Below, in pieces: positions 56,276 through 64,000 of a DNA stretch of 64,000 bases (positions within the stretch are counted from its first letter, which is position 1; the number at the start of each line of letters is the position of its first letter). This DNA is from Zarea fungicola (lineage: Eukaryota; Ascomycota; Sordariomycetes; Hypocreales; Cordycipitaceae): positions 1 through 64,000 of the forward strand of contig FWCC01000181.1 of NCBI GenBank assembly GCA_900169235.1, written 5' to 3'. A program made the translations under genes and the position numbers. The notes under the pieces were generated by a model that saw only the letters and a program-made list of their open reading frames with translations, searched no databases and was not told the origin of the DNA.

Positions 56276-57200
56276 ATGAACTCCTTCCGCATTGCCCGCG
56301 CGGCCATCCGTGCCCGCCCCGTTGCCATGCGCATGATTGCCCAGCGTAGAGGCTACGCTGAGGCCATTCCCGACAAGGTTCGACTGCTCAGACACCAATT
56401 CCCCTTTGCTTAGTACCCGCAGAAGCTAACATTGCCGAACAGATCAAGCTGAGCTTGTCCTTGCCTCACCAGGTATGATATTTCCTAAGTCGAATCGTCT
56501 CCGAAGCACAGACCGAATTGATCAAACCCCATTTTGCGACCCAATCGCGCCTGAACTATTCGTTAAACGGCCGCCTCGGAGCATTTCCATGCACTGCGAG
56601 AATTTATAGCAACGCTTGCTAATTGCCGCAACCAGACCATCTTCAAGTCGCAAAGTGTCGTACAGGTTAACATCCCCGCCGAATCGGGTGAGATGGGTGT
56701 CCTCGCCAACCACGTTCCCTCCATTGAGCAGCTCAAGCCCGGCGTCATCGAGATCATTGAGGAGAGCGGCAGCACCAAGTCCTACTTCCGTATGTCAACC
56801 CCAATAAATGCGACAACAACAATGGCTGCCTTGATCAATCAATCGGTCGAGGCAATGTAATGAAAACTCAAAAGTGCGAAGATGCTAATACCCTCGACTA
56901 GTTTCGGGAGGATTCGCCACCATCCAGCCCGACTCAGCCCTAAGCATCAACACCCCGGAGGCCTACGCTATTGAGGACTTCAGTGCTGAAGCCATCCGCA
57001 TTCAGATTGCCGAGGCCCAGAAGGTTGCCAGCGGTGGCGGCAGCGAGCAGGATATTGCCGAGGCAAAGATTGAGCTCGAGGTATGAGATATTAGACACTT
57101 CGCCCTTCCAGAGCGACCTGTGTCATGCATTTCAACTATCGTACGGAGAAACTAACACACGTTTCAGGTTCTTGAGACCCTCCAGGCTCATGTGAAATAG
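56276..57200 (+). CDS. atp16: Mitochondrial F1 ATP synthase delta subunit
   Basis: Five exons, 56276-56377, 56443-56472, 56636-56789, 56902-57080 and 57168-57200, giving 165 residues. The subunit (epsilon in bacteria) sits in the central stalk of F1 and couples rotation to the c-ring. Residues 1-28 form an Arg-rich presequence (MNSFRIARAAIRARP) ending at QRRGYAEA, a typical processing region. Then come IKLSLSLPHQ, the beta-sandwich VNIPAESGEMGVLANHVPSI, which carries the family's GEMG and NHVP signature, and GGFATIQPDSALSI. A C-terminal two-helix part starts after EAYAIEDF and ends LETLQAHVK. The first intron begins GTTCGA, an uncommon donor, but the join is fixed by the protein. Exon 2 is only 30 nt. 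The gene is dense in introns for its size. It lies head-on after the gene desert. Confidence 0.97.
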
Positions 57201-57536
57201 ACGGCTGGATGCATTGGCGGACGCCCATTTGTACATCATATTCCAACGCATTAGCGCATTGCGAGACGATTGATACCTGTCGCGGTGCTATTAAATGTCA
57301 ACTTTAATTTCCCTTGTTCCCTACTCCTGCTTATTTGCTATAGTGATTGCTGTTTGCCAGTTTGGTCACCTTGCACTGCTGTGTCGCTCCTGCCCATCCT
57401 TTGGCTTCTTCCCGTTGCTCTCTGCGCCAAGCCCGCACATTTTTTGCACAGCCATTTTCTGAGTTGTATGCCTTGCTAATATCATAGACTGGTGGCTATC
57501 GGAGCCAGGCTTACTTCTATACTTATCAGCACGGAT
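57201..57536. other. Short intergenic region
   Basis: Separates two plus-strand genes. A GCTAAT...CATAG sequence at about 57475-57487 looks like an intron end, so the next gene may have a leader intron or an upstream exon here. Confidence 0.4.
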
Positions 57537-59546
57537 ATGGACAATTCAGCACGAATAACGGCGAGAAATTCGACAGACAATCACCGTGGTGATATCGGAA
57601 GACGGCGGCCCATCATCCCAGTTGGAATTGTCACCGCGAGGCTGGGCCAACTCAAAACACTCACAAACGGGAAGAGAAGTATTGGTTATAAGGATGGCAG
57701 TAACTCACGCAGTGGCTTGGGCTGTACACTGGAGACGGGGTCTATTCCACCAGCATCTCGCGGCACCAATCTGAACTGCGATACTCCGCCTCAATGGCGT
57801 TTAGACGCTGAAAGAAGCCGACTGATTAATGAACTCTCCGCAAAGGCAAAGACCAGCTGCCAGAGACTGGTTCCAGGCCCAAGTGAGCCCCAAAAATATG
57901 ATACCCTACCCATTTGTAACGAATCGGCAACTGCGCGACAGAGCCACAGCAGTCCCACTATTGGCGATATGAGGCTCGAATTGGAGCCTGCCAGCAATAA
58001 CAAACCACGAATTAGGGCTGTTATAGACCTTAGAACTGGTTGGGGAAACGGCGATGGAGTGCAGGATAGATCTACCGAGAGAGCCCACATCTGCCATTCC
58101 TGTGGTGAATTGATATCATTTGACGAGCCGTGTCTTTCCTGTGGCCATGCGTTTTGCTCTAGATGTACTGCTGATATTGACGACGAATCAAGCAATTCGC
58201 AGTCCCAGATCGGAATTGCAATGACACCGAGCTCATCAGCCGCTCCAAATCAACAAGACAAGTATACACGCAGCGGACTGAACAATAACAACAGTGACGT
58301 CTACAGATGGAGCAATGAAAACGAGAACCCTACCACTTCGATATCTTCCAGCTCTCGATCCATTTCTCAAGCGAAAACACTATCCAGCGTGTACCTCAAC
58401 CAACCTGTACGGCACTGTATTTGCTGTTTCGCCCGACAACCAATTGCAAGCAGGCAAACAGTCGCTACTGTCCCAAACCATTCTCTTGAAGGTTATGATT
58501 TATCGAGCAGCGGAAGTTCAACAGCTACACATGCGTCAACAGTATCAAACCTGAGACTTCCAAATAACATAGTTGAAGAGGGAACATTGCGACCAGCAGC
58601 CCTCCGACCCCATCGGAGCCCACCTGCGCCCAGTGCAGTCCAGTTGAATACAAAATCTTCTGATCCATACATCGGAAAACGACTGCTTCGGCCGCATCCT
58701 CGTGAACCAGAGCCAGAAACCGAACGCTGGCCAAAGCTGCGTCAAGTTGCAGAAGCGTCGAATATACGGCCAAGCAACGATAGGGAAGGAGTACCGTGGG
58801 ATAGAAATGCTCTAAGGAGGGTCTCCCGGCCGGCTACCGGTGAGCGGTCGTTATACCCAAAGCCAGCAACGAACTCTGAATGGGTTAAGAAACTAAAGAA
58901 AGTCAATAATACGGTCACCAATGCGGATGCCTCAAATAACCATGGCTGGCAGCCACAGGCACCGAACTCGCCACTGGACAGATCAAAACAGGACTACGTT
59001 TACTGTGATAGGAATCGATCAGAGTCAGTGAGGCGAAGCGAGAGACCAGTGTCGTCGACCTATGACGAGCCACGGAGACATGCCAGTCTTAGTCGCGCCC
59101 CGACAAAGAGTCCAACCTTGATTACAAGAACATCTCGAACCAATTCGAGGCAAGTGGAAGGCTCGCTGCCGAAGGATTTTCCAGCTCTTGGCAACGAGAG
59201 TCGCTGTGACACCGAAAGGCCAAGTTCAGGAGCTCAAACCAGATCGAGAAACATCACTGTATCACCAAGAGATGGTAGACCGTCTGGTATTATGAAATTG
59301 CCAAATCGAGCAAAGTCCCGCGACCAACATTCTTGTCTTTGGAGAGACCGATTTATGGATCTTAGTGCTGAGGTTGACCAGTTGCGCAGTGAGCTCGACT
59401 CGTGTGAGCCTCGTGAGGCGTTCTCGCCCCAAGGGGAGCCAGATGACCACGAATGCGACGATGTTGGGATAGATGGTTTGACAGTTGTCATTCATTTGAA
59501 GGGACGAGACGATTTGGTCATCAATACCGACCTCAGAGCTACGTGA
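57537..59546 (+). CDS. Unrecognised protein with Cys-rich zinc-type motif, 669 aa
   Basis: Single open exon from the ATG at 57537; the frame is open a little further upstream without an ATG. I do not recognise the family. Near residues 186-210 lies CHSCGELISFDEPCLSCGHAFCSRC-like spacing: CX2C, nine residues, CX2CGH, then CX2C (Cys 186, 189, 199, 202, 207, 210 and His 204), which suits a treble-clef or RING-like zinc site. A second Cys pair group, RHCICCFARQP, lies near residue 300. Between and after them the chain is Ser/Arg/Pro/Asn-rich and looks disordered. The C-terminal 30 residues are ordered again: a DQLRSELD helix, then GIDGLTVVIHLKGRDDLVINT, which looks conserved. One zinc motif alone does not make it a ubiquitin ligase. 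It follows the ATP synthase gene on the same strand, with no functional link seen. Confidence 0.72.
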   Translation: MDNSARITARNSTDNHRGDIGRRRPIIPVGIVTARLGQLKTLTNGKRSIGYKDGSNSRSGLGCTLETGSIPPASRGTNLNCDTPPQWRLDAERSRLINELSAKAKTSCQRLVPGPSEPQKYDTLPICNESATARQSHSSPTIGDMRLELEPASNNKPRIRAVIDLRTGWGNGDGVQDRSTERAHICHSCGELISFDEPCLSCGHAFCSRCTADIDDESSNSQSQIGIAMTPSSSAAPNQQDKYTRSGLNNNNSDVYRWSNENENPTTSISSSSRSISQAKTLSSVYLNQPVRHCICCFARQPIASRQTVATVPNHSLEGYDLSSSGSSTATHASTVSNLRLPNNIVEEGTLRPAALRPHRSPPAPSAVQLNTKSSDPYIGKRLLRPHPREPEPETERWPKLRQVAEASNIRPSNDREGVPWDRNALRRVSRPATGERSLYPKPATNSEWVKKLKKVNNTVTNADASNNHGWQPQAPNSPLDRSKQDYVYCDRNRSESVRRSERPVSSTYDEPRRHASLSRAPTKSPTLITRTSRTNSRQVEGSLPKDFPALGNESRCDTERPSSGAQTRSRNITVSPRDGRPSGIMKLPNRAKSRDQHSCLWRDRFMDLSAEVDQLRSELDSCEPREAFSPQGEPDDHECDDVGIDGLTVVIHLKGRDDLVINTDLRAT

Positions 59547-59735
59547 CCAGTCTACCAATGCCGGAGGATACATCTACGTTGTAAGCCAAGGACATGATTA
59601 TGGTCAGCCAGAAGCTGCCTCGCTTGTAAAAGGAAAAAAGATTCATAGAAATTAGAAAGAAATATATAAGAAGTATTCTCTCACGTTGTTAGGAAATCCC
59701 GCAAAAATAGACAAATGCTCAGAAGCAAAAAAGTG

Positions 59736-59809
59736 TGATCCCGCCCGGGCTTGAACCGGGGACCTTCTCGGTGTTAACGAGATGCCATAACCAACTAGAC
59801 CACGGGATC
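59736..59809 (-). tRNA. tRNA-Val(AAC)
   Basis: Read on the minus strand, the acceptor arm GATCCCG pairs with CGGGATC, the anticodon stem TCTCG pairs with CGAGA around loop TTAACAC (anticodon AAC), and the T arm is CCCGG TTCAAGC CCGGG. The discriminator is A. There is no intron; 74 nt. A T run on the minus strand (A bases at 59727-59732) would stop pol III. Confidence 0.95.
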
Positions 59810-60754
59810 CGTAATCTGAATTCCTATTCGATGAAATCTCAATCGTGATGTTAGCTCTAAGAAGGTTATGTCCTTGTTTGTGGAGAATTTTGTGGATTTA
59901 TACTAGCAGTAACAGAGAAGAGCGAAACACCCTTGAGAGACTTGCTCTGATTCCTATCATTCCAAAGTGCTTACTCAGAGCAACGTTTCCATGCTACCGA
60001 AAACCATCTCCAAATTAATATTTGCCTTGTTGCTAATTTGCTCGGTCAGATATGTTTGGCCGCAGAAGACTCGTCAAGACTAGAATACCCTCGTAAACGG
60101 ACGAAGGCCACTACTCCCTGTCCATGTTTTGATTTGTGTGCTGCTGTATTTTGCTTTATCATCCCTTGAACTCTCTTATGCCGTGTGTGATCCTCGTGAA
60201 TGGAACAATTTCCTGCTTTTTTGCAGATTGTCGAGACATTGATCCAGCCACATATTTTTTTTCTTTTTCTTTTGCTTCTCATGGGCCGCTTCGTTCTTAC
60301 TGCCATATGACACAGACACAACGATAAAAAAAGCAAAACACTGTAATTACGCGCAGATTCAAACTTAAAAGAGAACCCGGTTTAAAATAAAGAAAGAAGA
60401 ATAAAATTAAATATTGGCCTGGCTACAGGCTTTGTGCAATTTACAAGTCGAACGAATGCAAGTCTCATGAGGTTTAAAACATTCTGAGGCGTCTCTCCCT
60501 CGTTTTGCATGAATTCACTTGTCGGATTGGGTGAAATACGAAGGGCTGGCAATTGCGGTGCGTACATTTGGTTGGTGAATGAATCAGGACACAGGGCAGA
60601 AGAAGGCAGCGTGAAAAAAGACGCCCTAGACGAGTTTTTGGGTCTACTGTCATGTTTAGTCTCACATGTGGTTCATCAATACATGTCCATAAAGTCCTTT
60701 TAAACATAGACAGACCAGCATTTGAATACATCTCGGAAAAATAAAAGCTATTAA
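59810..60754. other. Intergenic region
   Basis: Runs from the 5' side of the tRNA to the stop of the SMP-30 gene. No gene recognised; several short A/T runs. Confidence 0.5.
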
Positions 60755-61791
60755 CTAATTCTCCATCTTAAATTTGAATAGATCTATACCCCGAACCCCG
60801 ACATGTACCCTAAACACCGCCCCGCCAAATCTTCTACTCTCCCCTTCCTCCTCCCCATCGTCATCCGCCGCCGTCGTGATAAACAAGTCCTCTCCCACAA
60901 AGTGGACGCACGTAGCGTTCTTTGTAGGTACTGTGACCTTGCCAATCACTTTGCCTGACAAGCCATCGATGCGCAGAACCATGCCCTCGCCGTAAAACGC
61001 CTGCCAGATGTGCCCCTCGACGTCGACGCGCAGACCGTCTGGCTCCGCCGGGCCAGAGGTATGCTCGTAGTGCAGGCGTTTGTTAGACATGGCACCGGTG
61101 AGAGGATCGTAGTCAAAGGCGAAGAGCTGCCGCGTGGGAGAGTGCGTAAAGTACATGGTGCGTAGGTCGGGGGACCAACCTGTGCCGTTGGGGATGGTAA
61201 GGTTGGGCATGATTTCCTGCGTGCTGTCCATTGTGAAGAGGAAAAGACCGCCTTGAAATAGGTACTTGCTTGTTAGAACCAAAACATTACTTTCACTTGC
61301 GACACATAAGGGAGAAGAATAGTAGGAAATGCTGCTTCTCTCTCACCTTCGGGTTGAAATGGGCCGTGACCAAAATCAGTCATGCAGCCAAGCAAGAATC
61401 GTCCCAACGGGTCCGCGTAACCATCGTTGGATCGCAATCGCTCATTTCTTGGCTCATGAAACGGTACCAGCATCTCGTACTTGCCCTCCGCCTTGCGGTT
61501 TAGAGTCGCGAGGCCATACTTGACACCCACGAGGATGCGGTCCCGCGGATCCACGCCCTCAATGTTGGCCGTGACCGTCGGGCACACGTCCAGCTGCACA
61601 ATCTCCGGCTGTCTTGCTGCCGAATGCTTGTTCTCTGGAGCGCTCACGTCTTTGAAATAGACGATTTGCTTCTTCTTAATGTCAACGAGGCGCAGCGAGT
61701 CTGTCTCGGCCTCGTAAAACGGGCCCTCGCCGAGCGCGCAGTGTGGCTCGGCCCAAGGTTTCGTCACAGTCCATTGTTGGATGTCTACCAT
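60755..61791 (-). CDS. SMP-30/gluconolactonase/regucalcin-like lactonase
   Basis: Two exons, 61791-61347 and 61251-60755, giving 313 residues, the usual size of this six-bladed propeller family. Members hydrolyse sugar lactones such as gluconolactone using one divalent metal. The metal ligands can be placed: Glu in LGEGPFYE (residue 22), Asn in IPNGTGWSPD and Asp in EPDGLRVD. RSNDGYADPLGRFLLGC matches the substrate-side NDG-x-x-D/CDP-x-G motif. The C-terminal part has VHFVGEDLFITTA, typical of the last blade, followed by an acidic insertion (DDDGEEEGE) and a short tail. The intron is placed at QPEG|GLFLF; another AG slightly upstream exists but breaks the phase. There is no signal peptide, so it is probably cytosolic. 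The start is the ATG at 61791; the frame extends a few codons upstream only via a TTG. Confidence 0.92.
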
Positions 61792-64000
61792 CTTGGGCGG
61801 TTTATTGCCAGCCAACAACTTGTAATTGATTCAAATTGTAAGTTAAAATTAAAGGAAAGAATAAGAAGAACGAAAATAGAGAGAGAATTGGTTAAATGTC
61901 ATGGAATGGTTTGTGACATAGGCGAGAGAGTGTACGTGCGAGACTCCCCGCCCGAGAGGGGCAAGTTTGTTATGTGTGGGGAGGTCCGGCCCGTATTCCC
62001 GGGCCCTGATGACTGACACTGGACATTTTCCCACCCGGATATCTGGATTAATTGAATGAGGTCATTTGCTAGATCTAGGAATACATTTTTTTTTTTTAAA
62101 AAAAAATGAATCCCATGTTTGTTAACGTCAGCTTCGCTTGCTGCCAGGCTTGCTTGCAAATGATTTATACGCAGCCAAGGCTACATCCAAGTATCGCAGT
62201 CTGGCGAGCAACTTATTAAAACGATCAAGAAACAACATCTTTTCTTAGAAAACACGGTGAATTCTTCCTGGAATGTTTTCAGATACAGTACTATACATAT
62301 TAACTTGAGGTTCGTTTCAGCAGAAGCCCTGTTTCTTTGACCAATGCTAGATGCACACGTAGGTTATGGCGGGTATATTTACATCTGAATAGTGCCTTGT
62401 AAAATGATTAAAAAACCGTATAAGATCAAGCCAGTAGAGTTAAAACCTGAAGAAAACATGCCTACAAATGACATTGCGTGACGGGCGTTCCCGCCTTCCG
62501 CAACAGAACCAGCTCATGTAGCAAATCCAATTCCGCGTATAATAATATTCAAGGATTATTTACCAAATGATTGCATATGTGTAGAAGTCGATTTAACTGT
62601 ATAGATTACTCGCGCGCTACCCGTGTGATGGAGGAAATATTGTTAAAGGAACGCCGCACAACCATGCCCCGAATGCCAAAATTGATGAGTGATTTGTCTC
62701 ATGTACACTCGAGTTCCAATCCAAAGATTCAAATTATTAATATTAGAATGTGACTATGTCAATTAACAGGATTCATTACCCTTGTACTCTGTTTCTTGCT
62801 GCTGCTTTAGTCTCAATTGTATGCGCTGCTCTCACCAAGTCGACGAGACAAAAACAAATCAGATGCCAGGCATGAAAGGAAAGGATATAACCGAATCATG
62901 GCATCGGCAAAACATGAAAAAAGCAAAGCCGTACCATAACCCGAGGCAGTGTATTTCTGGCAAAAGGGATCTGGATCAGGGGCGGTTGACGCCTCGATCG
63001 GAGCGGCCGACCACAGTTGACTGATGTACATCGCGCGCCGTTGTAGCTTTTTGAGAGATAACATAGTGTTGGCCCGAAAAAGAAAAGAAAAACAAGTCAC
63101 AACTAGATCATGCCATGTCTCAGCACGGTAGCGTGGGACTGAGGTGCAGGATAGTATTGCAGTTTGTACCAGTACCTCGCTCTGTCTATCAGACCGTTAC
63201 CCATGGTGTTGGGATCCTGTTATTTGTCATCTCGCTGTGTTACAGTACGTTGAAAATTTTGCTTCTTCGTTCTCTGCTCTCACTGACTGAGACAGAAAAT
63301 GACATGTTCCCTGGCGCTTGACGTCGTACTGTCCCTGTTACGTTGGACGAAACAACAACGTCAAAGCACCCGGGGAGACTACCGATTGAGCATGGCACGG
63401 CTCTTCTCTATTCTTTGGTACGCGTAGTATCATTACAATCCGTGATATGAGGGTGCTGCGCGTATGCTGCCAGACATAAACTTATTTTCCTGGATTTCTC
63501 CGTTGCGACACTGTTCTACATTTTAAAGTTGTGTCTTGCATCTCAGACCCCTAAGCAGGGCTGTAAAACAAGAGCATCACACTCACTGATAAAGTATCAA
63601 ATAGGCCATGTAACCTCACGTGGCCACCGTGTTATGCGACCATCTCATTCTGATCTCTGCGGCCACCCAGCACTGTCTTTGGGAGGGCCTGGGGGAATCC
63701 TCGCTTTGTTCAATAAGCCCGAAATCTTGGTTGAACCTCGTGAGATATGCCACTCTCTCAGCCATAGCTTCGTCAATGCCGGAGGCTTACTAGAGTGTGA
63801 CGATCCTGGCCTGCGGTCAATCCCTCCGCGACAAATGATAGTTATATTATGTAGAGAGTGGCCTTGCCTCTTTTTATTCAGTTTAGCGTGAGGCTTGAAA
63901 TATGTCAGTTTGTCTGGGTGTTTTCCTTGGCAAGTTTATTAACTGGGCCTTGTGTGTAACTACAAGAATAGCTTTGCACTGAGTAAATCCTACCGCTGAC
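61792..64000. other. Gene-free right end
   Basis: No supported gene in 2.2 kb. A T run followed directly by an A run at about 62086-62106 could form a hairpin. The ORF at 63529-63891 begins at TTG and shows no domain. Confidence 0.5.

Noticed and set aside
57492..57536. Earlier start of the zinc-motif protein at 57492
   Set aside because: That codon is GTG; the first ATG is at 57537, and the upstream part may be leader or intron.
60755..61818. Upstream start of the SMP-30-like protein at 61818
   Set aside because: That codon is TTG; the ATG at 61791 fits the family start.

Overview
This window reads as nuclear DNA of a filamentous ascomycete (Pezizomycotina; probably Sordariomycetes and perhaps Hypocreales, which is inference from gene style and not from a database match). 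The evidence is eukaryotic genes split by short introns (mostly 49-167 bp) with GT..AG ends and CTAAC/CTGAC branch-like boxes, an intron-containing tRNA, pyrimidine-rich leaders, and a housekeeping set typical of moulds. No bacterial, viral, CRISPR or intact transposon feature was recognised. Exon maps were rebuilt by hand from splice signals and conserved protein motifs.

Layout. 0-2.2 kb: gene-poor, one doubtful small ORF. 2.2-7.5 kb: long-form tRNase Z (+) convergent with an unrecognised 680-aa protein (-). 8.4-10.9 kb: six-exon LAMMER/CLK-type kinase (-) behind a 3.4-kb non-coding stretch. 14.3-17.5 kb: ARL2-type GTPase (-) and a GNAT-like protein with a long disordered N-terminus (-). 17.9 kb: tRNA-Arg(UCG) with an 18-nt intron. 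18.7-19.9 kb: sideroflexin (+). 20.5-21.5 kb: two tentative tiny genes. 21.6-26.5 kb: 1551-aa DUF4045-like/gelsolin-repeat protein (+). 27.2-28.8 kb: MCT-like MFS transporter (+). 29.2-30.1 kb: lysophosphatidate acyltransferase (-). 32.3-34.4 kb: DUF2347/LCHN-like protein (+). 35.5-47.6 kb: five consecutive minus-strand genes: SEC63, a Gfd2/YDR514C-like nuclease-fold protein, a patatin-domain triacylglycerol lipase, SAR1 and an acidic/basic fungal protein (DUF2457-like). 47.6-56.3 kb: about 8.6 kb without a convincing gene, holding a 2-base N gap and a cluster of ACGGAGTA motifs. 56.3-57.2 kb: mitochondrial F1 ATP synthase delta subunit (+). 57.5-59.5 kb: unrecognised protein with a Cys-rich zinc-type motif (+). 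59.7 kb: tRNA-Val(AAC) (-). 60.8-61.8 kb: SMP-30/gluconolactonase-like enzyme (-). 61.8-64 kb: no gene seen.

The genes do not form a cluster with one task. Several belong to shared cell systems: SEC63 and SAR1 to ER entry and ER exit; the acyltransferase and patatin lipase to the two directions of glycerolipid metabolism; the sideroflexin and ATP synthase delta to mitochondria; tRNase Z and the two tRNAs to tRNA supply. I found no convincing undescribed multi-gene system. The best leads are small: possible two-start targeting of tRNase Z, a nuclease-fold protein with altered acidic motif positions, a 17-nt exon in ARL2, candidate microproteins near 20.5 and 21.4 kb, and the motif-bearing gene desert.
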